Assembly: GCA_964017125.1 (NCBI GenBank)
Contig: CAXHKU010000964.1
Location: forward strand, 1 to 64,000
Reading direction: 5' to 3'
Source: Flabesymbios commensalis
Lineage: Eukaryota; Annelida; Polychaeta; Terebellida; Flabelligeridae
DNA: 64,000 nucleotides
Shown here: one piece after another, positions 23,112 through 34,440 of the stretch
Position numbering within the stretch: the stretch's first letter is position 1
Layout: every line of letters starts with the position of its first letter
Notes under the pieces: generated by a model
Told to the model about the DNA's origin: nothing
Databases searched by the model: none
Seen by the model: only the letters and a program-made list of their open reading frames with translations
Made by a program: the position numbers and the translations under genes

Positions 23112-23450
23112 GTGATGTGATGTAGTAGTAGATTGTTGCTTCACGTCAGTTTTCGGCACTAATGGTCATTTAACTGACAATGTAATACGATAAAAACAGT
23201 GCAGTCGATTGGTGAGAAGAATGATATACAGACAATGATCTGAGGGTGGGGTCATAGGGCATGATGGGTTGTTGCGAGTGTTCTCCTTCTCACACCCAAT
23301 AAGGGGTTCTAGGCATGTCTAGGGGATTCACCCAGACGTCCAGAGACACGGGTTTTTTTTTGGTCGGAAGCGGCTCTACTATCATCGGGTCGGATAGTCC
23401 CCAGAGTAACAATAGGTAAGGGTAACTACATGTCTAACACTCTATTGCAG
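23112..23450 (-). mobile_element. SINE-like retroposon C', copy 2
   Basis: This is the reverse-complement match to 6208-6600. It has the same block order from 'caatagagtgttagacat' (at 23450 reading leftwards) to the 3' domain 'ccgaaaactgacgtgaagca', ending in a (TAC)-like tail at 23112-23135. It sits directly at the edge of the 27-bp minisatellite. Diverged, non-coding. Confidence 0.6.
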
Positions 23451-23927
23451 AATGCAAACCCTCACATTTCATGATCCACTATGGTCATATAAACATATTC
23501 TCACTGCTAAACTGCAACAATATTTTTGAAATTTGTTCCACAAATTATTCCCTGAATAGTACTTTTACCATCTGCTCAGCTCTCGTTACAACTTAGCAAG
23601 TGCTGAGCTAAGCAGATGGTAAAAGTCTCATTGGTGGCACTGTTGCCTGCCTAACCCTTGCGAGTTCGAAACACGCTTAGTACAGTATTTTTCAACACGC
23701 TGTTGTGTCCTTAGGAAACGCACGTCACTCACATGTACTTCGCTTGTCTCCACAGGTGTAAATGAGTACCCGAAGACAGGGATGGCAATGTGTGCGAGTA
23801 CACTCGACAATAGCACACCACATGCGCCTATATAAGAACTCACCGATATCATTTTTATTATTATCACAGATACCACCTTGTATTAGGTGAAACTCTCGTG
23901 AAAATGCTATAGGATAAATCTAATTAA
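23451..23927. other. Unassigned spacer with an inverted repeat
   Basis: At 23559-23625, 'agtacttttaccatctgctc' is followed within 30 bp by its reverse complement 'gagctaagcagatggtaaaa', a potential hairpin. Nothing else recognised. Confidence 0.4.
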
Positions 23928-24828
23928 ACAAGAATACACTCGATAATAGCACGACACCATTGTTGAACTGGTAAAATTATTGACGCAAATCGCGATAAAT
24001 CGGCCATTTTGTCCGTGAACTGCCTATTATCAACATGTAAAACAAATTAGAGCAGGATAAATGAACAAGAGCACTCTCGACAATAGCCCACCGCCATCAT
24101 TTAACATAAAGTTATTGCGTCCACAAGGGCAAATTATTGCAAAAAATCGAAATAAATCAGCCATTTTGATTTTTTTTTATCCGTTATCGAATTTTTCCGA
24201 GAACTGTTCGTAGTAACATGCATAACAAATTTGAACAAGATAAATGAAAAACTTTTCATGTTATGGCGCCCACAAGGTCAAATTATTGACGTAACATGCA
24301 AAAATCACAATAAAACGGCCATTCTGAATTTTTTTCAGCCATTATTAAAATTGTTTAAGAACTGGTCACTTGTAACATGCATTTATAACACATTTGGGAA
24401 GGATACATGAAAATTTTTTCAAGCTATCGTGCCCACAAATAAATGTTAACACCGGTGCAAAAAATCGCAATAAATCGGCTTTTTTGATTTTTTTCTCAGC
24501 CATTATCGAAATTGTTCAAGAACTGCTTGTTAGTAACATACATAACAAATTTGAACAGGATACATGACAAACTTTTCAGGTTATCGCGCCCACAAGGTCA
24601 AATTATTGACATAAAATGCGAAAAAATCGCAATACATCGCAGTTTTGAATTTTTTTAGTCATTATTGAACTTGTCCGAGAACTGGTCTCTGGTAACATAC
24701 ATTCACAGATTTGGGAAGGATACATGAAAAACTTTTCAAGTTATCGTGCCCACAAGTAAATGTTAACGTCGACGCCGACGTTCAATTGCAATAGCCCACT
24801 TTAAAAACAAAATTAAAAGGCGGGCTAA
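23928..24828 (+). mobile_element. HINE/Helentron-like family A, copy A3, with two 5' ends
   Basis: Family A start sequences occur twice: ACAAGAATACACTCGATAAT at 23928 and ACAAGAGCACTCTCGACAAT at 24065. They are followed by about four tandem units (~175 bp, 'cacaaggtcaaattattgac', 'aacatgcataacaaatttga') and one 3' end, where the hairpin TAGCCCACT/GGCGGGCT closes at 24820-24828. The doubled head suggests insertion of one copy next to another, or internal duplication. The inner segment 24065-24828 is a complete element of 764 bp. Confidence 0.75.
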
Positions 24829-26580
24829 AAATCGAAGCTATTTGTTGTGTTGATGCAAAATATTTTTGTGCACAGAAATGTATCACTAGGAGGTAAAGAG
24901 TGAAACTCACCTTTTTTCTGAGTGAGAGCTTAAACCTGTTGATGAGGTGAGCAAGGCGTGGCATTACGTCACCTCACTCTCAGCAAGATGCTCAGTATCC
25001 AGTCATCCAATTGTACATGCGCGTATTATGATTATTTCAACACTACATCGGTTCAGTAGGTCGATGCATGAATACACCGACCGTGGAGCACGTTCAGACG
25101 AAATCAGTCATGTCAGGGGACAATACCATGGCCCTTTCTCGGTGGGTTTTCACCGTGGTGTCCCCTACCCGGATACCTCACAAGTCGTCCGTGAGTACAT
25201 CGGAACAGATAATTGGTGCGTGCCACGCTCTAGTTTTATAAGTCTTTCCGCGGTAAAATCGCTGTCTATATGTATATAACACACACACAGAGGTATGTCC
25301 ATGGTGTATTCCAGGTCGACACGCGTGCTTTGTGGCTTGTTGTGTAATCTCCTTGTACTCTGCGTGCAGCCAGTTGTTCTGGAAGGGGCAATAACTCCTG
25401 CAGCAGCCTGTTGAAGATCACACCACGTGAGTCTACCATGCAGGCCTCAGCTCTCTAAACAAACAGAAGGGCACGCTTTTCTTCAGTTCGCCTGGCAATG
25501 TTTAGTGTTTTAGTCGTAAACCCAATCCGATGACAAAGGTGGGCAACTAAACCCCAGGCAGAACGCACACATATAGCATGCAGAAAGAAAGCGAGCTGCC
25601 ATTCAGCCGACAGTGACAAGTGTTTGAGCGCCGCCTCTCCCCACCTATAGACACCAAACTCCTCCCACCTGACTGCTTCAGGCTCCAGTGCACCTATGTG
25701 AAAAGGCAACCAGCAGTAACTGGTCACTTGAAAAGTGAGCAGTTACTGCAGTATGCCTATGAACGGACATACAAAGGCAAACAGCGGCAATGCTTACTTT
25801 AAAAGAAAACAAGTTACGTCTGTTTCCATTCGCATGTCCTTGCACCGGGCCTCTTATTCCGTACATCTCCCTATTATAAACATTACAGCGCTGATGACTC
25901 TTACAGTACCGCACTCCTCATTTCTCAATGCGTGTGACAATTCATTTAACATAATCTCAATAAAGTTTTGATATTATATTATGTACAGCTAAATGAGATC
26001 TTATATTGAGTCACAACAGTTATGTGTATCATATTAGCTGCTAGCGTGATTTTCTATTGTCAGTGGCTAATTACGTTACTTACTAATCGTACTTAACGTC
26101 ACCATATGGATAACTCAATGAAATTGAAGCAAAATCGCATAATTATGCTCAGGTGATATGAAGAATATTGTGTGGAAGGCGTCCTTCAACTCTTGGCTAT
26201 ATATGTTAACAAATTCGGGTCATAATTGCAATGTATTTTTAAACACACTTATGTAACTATTTTAGAAACAATGACATGACTTGAATATCGAATTCCGAAT
26301 CATAAACGTATTTTTTATATTCCAGCATGGTGGCACACGAGAAATCACAACACCTACGATAAAATGGCTCACATTTCGGCAACTCAGAGCCACGACGCTC
26401 AGAGCCACGACGCTCAAAGTCTGAAATATTAAGCAAACATAGCCAGGTGAGAGACACGTACAGTCAGCGCACGCGAGCGAGCGAAATGAAAAAAACACTT
26501 AAGCCAGAAATAGCTGATAAACCAAGCAGGTGAGAGAATTAATTACTATAATTGATAACATGCAGCAATAAATATTCCAC
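24829..26580. other. Unassigned spacer with a hairpin at 25713-25749
   Basis: No supported gene. GCAGTAACTGGTCACTT (from 25713) and AAGTGAGCAGTTACTGC form a nearly perfect 17-bp stem, and a weaker relative is at 3148-3180. A short direct duplication 'cagagccacgacgct' lies near 26385 and 26400. Confidence 0.4.
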
Positions 26581-26584
26581 TATT

Positions 26585-26765
26585 AAATAAGTCGGCCATT
26601 TGTATTTTTTCTGGAGGTGGAATTTTTTAGGGCATATCCTTCCCGAAAAACTGCACATTTTGTTTTATAATAATGGTCCATAGGTATCTGGCACGATTTG
26701 CCAGATATCAACAATATTAAACAAACTAGAACAGGAGTTCCCGAACTCCGAGGCCTGACTTTAGT
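26585..26765 (+). repeat. Diverged family B unit and B-like 5' end
   Basis: One degraded copy of the family B tandem unit ('cacattttgttttataataa', 'tatctggcacgatttgccag') is followed at about 26720 by 'agaacaggagttcccgaactcc', which resembles the family B 5' end (GGAGCTCCCGCTCC). This is probably an old relative of B. Confidence 0.4.
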
Positions 26766-26959
26766 CTGTTTGAGTGCTATAGACAAAAATTCAGCTTAAT
26801 ATTTTGTATTGTATATAACTTGATTGATCTAACTAATTAAGGAAAAAACCAAGGAGACAAGTTGAAATATATCTTCAACGTGTATTCCTTCCACCACCAT
26901 CAACATTCAATACTTGTATTGCCAGTGAATCGGGCTGCCGCATGTTTCTACACACGTAC

Positions 26960-27099
26960 ACACGATGTAGGCTTACCCACCCAATTCCGGTTCAATAATG
27001 AGCCAGCGTCGCAGCCCATCGCTGGTTCAAAGCCGGTTAATGGTCTACGATGCTGGCCCAACATTAATCCAACACTGCGTCTGCTGTATACCTTGCGCC
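26960..27099. repeat. Older repeat entered by retroposon C (left part)
   Basis: The sequence around 'ggcccaacattaatccaaca' and 'gagccagcgtcgcag' recurs in related form after the retroposon (32250-32440, 'tgttgggccagcgtcg', 'cattggcccaatgctg') and at 37540-37640 ('gtcggcccagcgttgcg'). It appears to be a dispersed repeat with palindromic 'ttgggccagcg' words that served as target for C. Confidence 0.4.
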
Positions 27100-27799
27100 A
27101 GCATATCAGCAAGTAAGTAAGTAAAATATCTTTTTAACGTCATTTTTCGGCCAGTATGGCCATTTAAATGACAATTCAGACTAAAATAATATGATATCTT
27201 CAACAGTAAAAGTGATAAGGTAGAAAGACCAAACTGATAACAGTATGTCCGCACAAAGGCATTGAGATAAAAACGATTGATGATAACAGGATGCGTATTG
27301 AGTATATAAGAATCAAAACAAATATATAATAATAAAAATAAATAATGCTTAATATATTTTTGTGTAATAATATTTTGAGAATAGGTCCAATGCCGGCCCA
27401 GTGCCAATCATATCCGGAGTGTGAGAGTAAAATTGTGGTTCAACTTAATCTGAGCCTCTGAGACCATTGAAGCTGCCATCGAATACATAATCCGGATGAC
27501 GATCAACACCAAACCAGCACTATATCCACCCAAAATAAAATTACTGTATGTACGTATGTACTGTATGGATGTATATACACACTATAATTAACAAGAACAG
27601 AAAAACCATTAAACCTCAAAACATCAAAAATTATGGGCAGATGTACAGTGCCCTCTGTATGGCGATGGCTTCTCTCTGACATGCTGCATTACCCACCAGG
27701 ATGTCACAGAGAAACCATTAAAACTATAAAATGTACGCCAAACACATCGAGGGACATCAATACACGATGAGAAGAAAATTAAAAATAACAAATCATAGA

Positions 27800-30700
27800 T
27801 AAACAAGACTACATAAGTCCAGGAGCTCCCGCTCCGAATTAGAATTTGATTTAAGCAATTTTGTATAGGGTTATTAATGTAGTCCTAGTCTAGGTCAAAA
27901 ATCAAGACGCAAGACAACTGGGTCTAAGAAGCCCAGTCTAAGAGTAAGATAAGAACTAGACAGTCTGTCAGAGATTGCAAACCTCCATTGAAAATAATGA
28001 TCCTAATCAGTATCCCAGTAATGGTCTACCTATCTGGCATGGTTTACCTGATATCAGGCCAATCGAGTTAACTAATAGCTGATTTACGGTCATTTTGAAT
28101 TCGATATAAATTAGTTAAAAGCTTAGGGTGCATCCTCCCCCGAAACCTCAAATTTTGTTTTATAGTAGTGGACTGACATCTAACACAGTTTGCAAAATAT
28201 TGGGCATGTGAAAGTAAATAATGGCCGATAGGGGGCCATTTTGAATTTGATCGAGTCAGAATTTTTCAAGATGCATCCTCAGCTGAAATCTCACATTTCA
28301 TTCTATAGTAATCGTCTAGCTATCTAGCATGGTTTACCAAATATCGGCCATGTGAAAGTGAATAATGGCCTAAAGGCGGCCATTTTGAATTTGATCAAGT
28401 CAAAATTTTCCAAGATGCATCCTCAGCTGAAAGCTCACATTTCATTCTATAGTAATGGTCTAGCCATCTAGCACGGTTTACCAAATATCGCCCATGTGAA
28501 AGTGAATAATGGCCGATAGGAGGCCATTTTGAATTTGATCAAGTCAAAATTTTTCAAGATGCATCCTCTCCTGAAATCTCACATTTTGTTTTATAGTAAT
28601 GGTCTAGCCATCTAGTACGGTTACTAAAAACCGGCTATGTGAAAGTGTATAATCGCCGATAGACGGCTATTTTGAATTTGATCGAGTCAATTTTTTTCAA
28701 GATGCATCCTCTCTTGTAATCTCACATTTTGTTTTATAGTAATGGTCCAGCTATCTAACACGGTTTACCAAATATCAGCAATGTGAAAGTAAATAGTGGC
28801 CGATAGGCGGCCATTTTGAATTCGATTGAGTCGAAAGGTCTTAAAAGGCATCCTCTCTCGAAACGTCATATTTTGTTTTATAGTAATGGTCTAGCTATCT
28901 AGCACGGTTTACCTGATATCAGACCTATCGAGGTAAATAATGCTGATTGTCGGCCATTTTGAATTCGCAAGTTAAAAATTTTCAGGGTGCATCCTCCCCC
29001 GAAAACTCACACTTTGTTTTATAGTATTCAGGTAATGGTCTAGCCATCTAGCACGGTTTACCAAATATCAGCCATGTGAAAATGAATAATGGCCGAAAAG
29101 GCGGCCATTTTAAATTTGATCAAGTCAATTTTTTTCAAGATGCATCCTCATCTGAAATCTCACATTTCGTTTTACAGTAATGGTCTAGCCATCTAGAACG
29201 GTTGACCAAATAACGGCCATGTGAAAGTGAATAATGGCCGATAAGCGGCCATTTTGAATTTTATCGAGTCGAATTTTTTCAAGATACATCCTCTCCTGAA
29301 ATCACACATTTTGTTTTATAGTAATGGTCTAGCCATCTAGCACTGTTTACCAAATAACGGCCATGTGAAAGTGAATAATGGCCGATTGGCGGCCATTTTG
29401 AACTTTGACAAAATGATTTTTTTCAAAATACATCCTCTCCTGAAGCCTTACAATTTGTTTTATAGTAATGGTGTAGATATCTTGAGCGGTTTTCATGATA
29501 TTCCACAATATCAGGCCTGTCGAGGTGAATAATGGCTAATAGGCGGCCATTTTGAATTTTATCAACTTCAAATTTTTCAGGATGCATCCTCTCCTGAAAC
29601 CTTACAATTTATTTGATATTAATGGTGTAGCTATCATGAGCGGTTTTCATGATATTCCGCAATATCAGGCCTGTCGAGGTGAAAAATGGCTGATAGGCGG
29701 CCATTTTTAATTTGATAAAGTCAATTTTTTTCAAGATGCATCCTCATCTGAAATCTCACATTTCGTTTTACAGTAATGGTCTAGCCATCTAGCACGGTTG
29801 ACCAAATAACGGCCATGTGAAAGTGAACAATGGCCGATAAGCGGCCATTTTGAATTTTATCGAGTCGAATTTTTTCAAGATGCATCCTCTCCTGAAATCA
29901 CACATTTTGTTTTATAGTAATGGTCTAGCCATCTAGCACTGTTTACCAAATAACGGCCATGTGAAAGTGAATAATGGCTGATTGGCGGCCATTTTGAACT
30001 TTGACAAAATGAATTTTTTCAAAATACATCCTCTCCTGAAGCCTTACAATTTGTTTTATAGTAATAGTGTAGATATCTTGAGCGGTTTTCATGATATTCC
30101 ACAATATCAGACCTGTCGAGGTGAATAATGGCTAATAGGCGGCCATTTTGAATTTTATCAACTTCAAATTTTTCAGGATGCATCCTCTCCTGAAACCTTA
30201 CAATTTATTTGATATTAATGGTGTAGCTATCTTGAGCGGTTTTCATGATATTCCGCAATATCAGGCCTGTCGAGGTGAATAATGGCCGATAGGCGGCCAT
30301 TTTTAATTTTATCGATTTGAAATTTTTCAAGATGCATCCTCTCCTGAAACCTCACAATTTGTTTTATAGTAATGGTGTAGCTATCTTGAGCGGTTTTCAT
30401 GATATTCCGCAAAATCTTTCAGTCAGATTTACCGATGTTATAAATTAGGCCAAAGTGCTGGGTCAACTTCAAGGTCAAGGTCCAAAAACCTGAAAAGGCA
30501 CAACTAGGGACCTTAGAGAACATGTATGTGCAATATGACTGTCATCGGCCCAGTACTTTTCGAGATCTGCTCCGGAAACGAAGTGCGCGTCAAAACGTCT
30601 AAATAGGTCATAGTTCTGAACCAGAAGTAGGTCAAAGTTCAAATACCCCAAAAGGCACAACTAGACCCCCTAGGGGTGTTGTGTGTAAAATTTGAAGACA

Positions 30701-30984
30701 ATCGGACAAGCACTTTCAGAGATATGCTCCGGAAACGAATTGTTTACGGACGGCCCAACGGCCCAACGCCGTCACATCATCATTTTCTCCTCTGCAACCT
30801 TGCGTATTGAATTCAGATTAAAAATATTTTAACCCGTCCATTAGCCACCTGGAAGTAACCCACATACCAAAAATTGTTATCCTAGCTTATTTTCTCACAA
30901 AGTTATAGGCAAAAGAAGAGGCCAAAAAAAACCGGAGGTAGAATCCATAGCTCCCTTCGCTCACCTACGGTGACGGCGGGAGCT
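27800..30984 (+). mobile_element. HINE/Helentron-like family B, full-length copy B2
   Basis: The start is ACAAGACTACATAAGTCCAG (27803). The central array has about seventeen 143-bp units (28010-30410). A conserved non-repeated 3' region (30415-30945) carries 'ctccggaaacgaagtgcgcg'. The terminal hairpin pairs TAGCTCCC (30948-30955) with GGGAGCTA (30978-30985), with an inner TCACC/GGTGA stem. The arm GGGAGC is the reverse complement of GCTCCC inside the 5' end. Comparison with the uninterrupted host repeat at about 54140 shows host sequence 'atcataga' before and 'aattatg' after, giving precise boundaries and no obvious target duplication. That fits rolling-circle-type insertion. Non-coding. Confidence 0.85.
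29125..30315 (+). repeat. About 596-bp segmental duplication inside family B array
   Basis: A block of four tandem units starting 'caatttttttcaagatgcat' near 29127 is repeated from about 29722 with the same order of unit variants ('accaaataacggccatgtg', 'aactttgacaaaatga', 'atatcttgagcggttttcat'). The array therefore grew by duplicating multi-unit blocks, probably by unequal exchange or replication slippage. Confidence 0.7.
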
Positions 30985-31419
30985 AATTATGGGTAGACCT
31001 ACAGTGCCCCCACAGTTGGGAATCAGGTCTGTCATCGAGAACTAGCACGACAGAGCGATCACGATCCGTGAGAGCACTGTAAGGCACAAGCTAATTGTAT
31101 GTCAATGGTCTCTCTCTGACACCCTGCACCATCACACAGGACGCCACAGAGAAACAATTAAAAAACTAATTATATGGCAATGGTTTCTTTCGGACATCCC
31201 GACCATCACCAGGATGCCAAAGAGAAACCACTGCACCATTTCAACCAATGAACCACTATAATTTCGACAACAATGCAGAAGACTATTGGAAAATAAACAT
31301 AATAACCTTGGTGAAAAACACCGAACTATTGGAAAGTAAACACAAGAAATAACCATCAATTGATGGCAGGACCCCTCAGCCGTAGGCTCTGTCCATCAAT
31401 ATCAAGAAATAATCAGAAA

Positions 31420-31960
31420 AAATGCTGCGGCAGCCATTTTGTTTTTAATGTATTCATCCCAAAACTTAATCAGATCATCAGAAATACCTAGAAAACAACC
31501 ATACAAAATTTGAATGCAATCCAACCAACGGTTCATAAGTTATCGTGCCCACAAGCTTTTCAGACGACCATCTTGGAAAATGTCCGCTTTTTGCTTGGTG
31601 CCAAAAAATATATGGGATGAATTGCCCAGGCAAATAGGTCATGTCTGTAAAAAATAAAGGAAATTCACTTAAAATGACCCCCACTACGACCATGTCAATT
31701 TTTTTAATGGCTGCGGCAGCCATTTTGTTTTCAATGGATTCATCCCAAAATTTAATCAGACCATCAGAAATACCTAGAGAACAACCATACCAAATTTGGG
31801 TGCAATCCAACCAACGGTGCATAAGTTATCGTGCCCACAAGCTTTTTAGGCGGCCATCTTGGAAAATGGCCGCTTATGACTTGGTGCCCCCAAAAAATAT
31901 ATTGGATGAATTGCCCAGGCACATAGGTCATGTCTGTAAAAAATAAACAAAACTCATCAG
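31420..31960. repeat. Two tandem units of about 285 bp
   Basis: Two copies carry 'gctgcggcagccattttgtt', 'atccaaccaacggt.cataag', 'ttatcgtgcccacaagc' and 'gatgaattgcccaggca'. The phrases 'gtgcccacaag' and 'cggccatcttggaaaatggc' echo family A and other repeats here. The block is absent from the second copy of C, so it is either a later insertion into C or lost from copy 2. Confidence 0.65.
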
Positions 31961-32689
31961 TTAACTTTTTAGTAAGAGCAGAATTTCCGCCCGCCCGCCT
32001 CTGGTGAGAAAGAAACTTTACAACACAAATTAAGCTGAAATTAAACATTAGAAACTGAAGCAGAACATCAACATACAATAAAACAGTCCACACATGAGAC
32101 AAAGTTTACAAATAGAATGCACAAATCCATAAATCTTTGAAAATACGTCAGTCTGGGTGTACTTGACCTTCTAAGAAGTTACCCAGGGGGGACCACGAGG
32201 AGGTGACACCCCCCCCCCCCAGCATATCAGCAAACACATGCCATTCACCCAATGATGTTTCAATGTTGGGCCAGCGTCGAAGCATTGGGTGATTGTCCGT
32301 ATTTGCTGTGGTAGGCCTACTACAGCATAGCAATGCGGGTGATGCTTTCTTATCCCGACGCCAGAAAGGCCACTTCCCAGATAACACGATACATTGGCCC
32401 AATGCTGATGTAATGATGGACCACAGTCTGCGAAGCTGGGCCTACATTATTTCAACCAAAACCATTCAAGCTCTGATCACAAATATAATCGTGAATATTA
32501 TTTTTTTTAACACTCTTTATAAACGCAACCTTGCGACCTTCAACGTTATATTCGACATGATGATAAGGACTGGTGTGCAGAAATGTCAACTTTTTCCCAC
32601 ACACAGCACCCCTTTTACCCCTAAATAGGACACAAACTCAATAGGCTCCTAGCCTACGGCCGGGCCTAATAAAGCTATTTTTGCCGAGA

Positions 32690-32865
32690 GATGTAGGTCA
32701 GAAAGTAGGTCAAAGGTAATAAGCCCCAAAAAGCACATCTTAAAGGATGTGTGTGCCATATGAAATAATTCCCCCCATCAGTCTCCCAGATTTGCTCCCG
32801 AAACAAAAATGCGGACAGGCGGAGGGCCGGACGTCCGAGGCGACGCTTCGTTGGGCAAGGGATAC
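32690..32865 (+). repeat. Fragment resembling HINE-type 3' region
   Basis: Order of phrases: 'gtaggtcagaaagtaggtca', 'ataagccccaaaaagcacat', 'gatttgctcccgaaacaaaa' and 'ggacaggcggagggccggac'. This parallels the conserved 3' region of family B ('gtaggtcaaagttc', 'accccaaaaggcacaac', 'atgctccggaaacga', 'acggacggccca') at a divergent level. Likely a third, older relative. Confidence 0.4.
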
Positions 32866-32924
32866 AAATGATTTTTTTTTTATTTTGAGTACGCAGTCCT
32901 CTTTAATGAGTTTCAGGCAAAGGC

Positions 32925-33090
32925 GCGGTGCTGAACAGCCAACCAGACTAGTCGTTCAGTTGACTCTTGAAAGCTGTTATTGATCTGGATTCAATAACAA
33001 CTGGTGGAAGATGATTCCAATCGGGTATAGTTTTGTACAAACAATTTTTTTGTCCCAGCGTGGTGTTAGCTTAAATGTGTTTGAATGATT
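32925..33090 (-). mobile_element. LINE reverse transcriptase C-terminal fragment
   Basis: On the minus strand, PDWNHLPPVVIESRSITAFK is readable at about 33020-32945. This is the common 'xxWNxLPxxVVxAxSxxxFK' ending of LINE ORF2 proteins. NHSNTFKLTPRWDKK lies just upstream in another frame. The piece is short, frameshifted and diverged, and differs from the two LINEs at 8.6 and 19.3 kb. The rest of the minus-strand sequence to 33400 gives no clear motif. Confidence 0.45.
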
Positions 33091-33399
33091 TTTTATGGCC
33101 ACCACGACTTCTTTCGTCTGCAGGGGTTATAGTCAGGCTCATTAGTAATATTATAGTTACCGGGCGGACAAAAACACCAGATTTGGCACAGTGCTCCAGA
33201 AGGACATAATAAAAAGATCCATCCGTTGAGCCAAAGTGAATTTCCCACTACGCTTGCACAATCTCGAGAAATCCAGAATGGCCATGAAATAAACAGAATA
33301 GTCAATAAAATTTAGTCTATAATAACAGACTCTGTGTGCGATACAGAGTCTGTAATCATTGCCATTCCTAAAAATGTGCCCCAAAAATAGAGTGCGCAT

Positions 33400-33890
33400 C
33401 CGATCGATTGCGCATCAAATATAAACGTCCTAGTTTGATAACTGTCTTATAGTTCAACTAAAAATAACAGCTTTACATCTCATTTGAAAAATGCCTTGAC
33501 GATGTCATTCAAGTCTCCTTTTTTATATGTGTATATTGTCTTTGAATAGGGTAACCCTCACATTTTTGCACAAAATTGGCCAAATCAGTGTTTATTTTCG
33601 GGTACACATGTACTGGTCAAAATCGCTGGTCACCGGCATTCCGTTGTACATAGGGGCCGGTACACACCGAGATACGATTACCCTAATAAAAAAAAGTATA
33701 AAAAATAAGGGAAAAGGTCTAATAAATAAAACAAACTATGAGAATAGCAATGTTGACCTTTAAATACCACCACAAAAAATAATAACAACATATTGTTGTT
33801 ACATAACTCTGATATACTGCAAATAAGAGAATTTTTGTGTGGGGGCACTGCAGTTTCTCACTACTATGAATACTTCTGTAAACACTCGTA
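33400..33890. other. Unassigned spacer
   Basis: No gene or recognisable element. Confidence 0.35.
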
Positions 33891-34440
33891 ATCGCCTAGC
33901 ATAATATATATTCCTATCGAAACAAGTGATTTAAATAATAGAATAATTATCGTATTTCCTAGTATATTGCAGTAGAATCCCAGAGAAGAGCACATCAGCA
34001 CTGAAACCGCACAAGTCAGAATGGTAAACAAACATACATAGGCTTTTTTTATATTGCATGCATAATATTGATGACGTAACGAAAAAAGGTGATCATTATA
34101 ACTTATCGCCGTTGAAATTCTAGTGCAATGTAAACATGTGATGATGTGCGGTGATCAATCGACGATCGTGACCTCTATATTGCAGTCCAAACAAATGATG
34201 AAGCTACCTGATTGCCGTTAATTAAATTGTTGCAATAACAAACGATCACGATAACTGACCTCTGAGCATCCTAGTAATTATTGCTGTGAAAACAAACGTT
34301 TGAGATAATTAATCGTATGTCGTAGCGTAATTTATATTGCAAAGAAAACAAGTGATTTAGATAAGTAAGCGCACACTCGTGCTTACTGCAATGTAAACAA
34401 ATACATGTAATCGTAAGTGAATCTAACTGCAAGCCTAGTG
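33890..34440. repeat. Degenerate tandem repeat, about 50-58 bp period
   Basis: A core like 'attgcaaagaaaacaagtgat' recurs in altered form near 34122, 34180, 34230, 34279, 34334 and 34386, spaced 49-58 bp, with a looser copy near 33912. Copies share a TTGCA word, then AAACAA, then a 'gat' word. The array is strongly diverged and old. Confidence 0.4.

Larger units (their letters stand above)
27113..32220 (-). mobile_element. Hairpin-rich retroposon C, copy 1, split by family B
   Basis: The element is flanked by a 13-bp direct repeat, AGCATATCAGCAA, at 27100-27112 and 32221-32233, a target-site duplication typical of LINE-driven insertion. On the minus strand it starts with a poly(G) run (the C run at 32208-32220) and 'gtcacctcctcgtggtcccc'. 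It ends with the domain 'ggccatactggccgaaaaat' and a TTAC-type tail (GTAA repeats at 27113-27124). Between are short modules that each fold into an imperfect hairpin. A 3.2-kb family B element (27800-30984) interrupts it. The C copy at 53801-55003 is uninterrupted at that site. No coding frame is visible. Confidence 0.75.

Noticed and set aside
22509-23159. Long open frames on both strands with repeated peptides (DISNQIHQR, GVFDLIYHA, YTSVIYQIK)
   Set aside because: They are produced by a 27-bp tandem repeat without stops. Three frames are open at once, so they are not coding.
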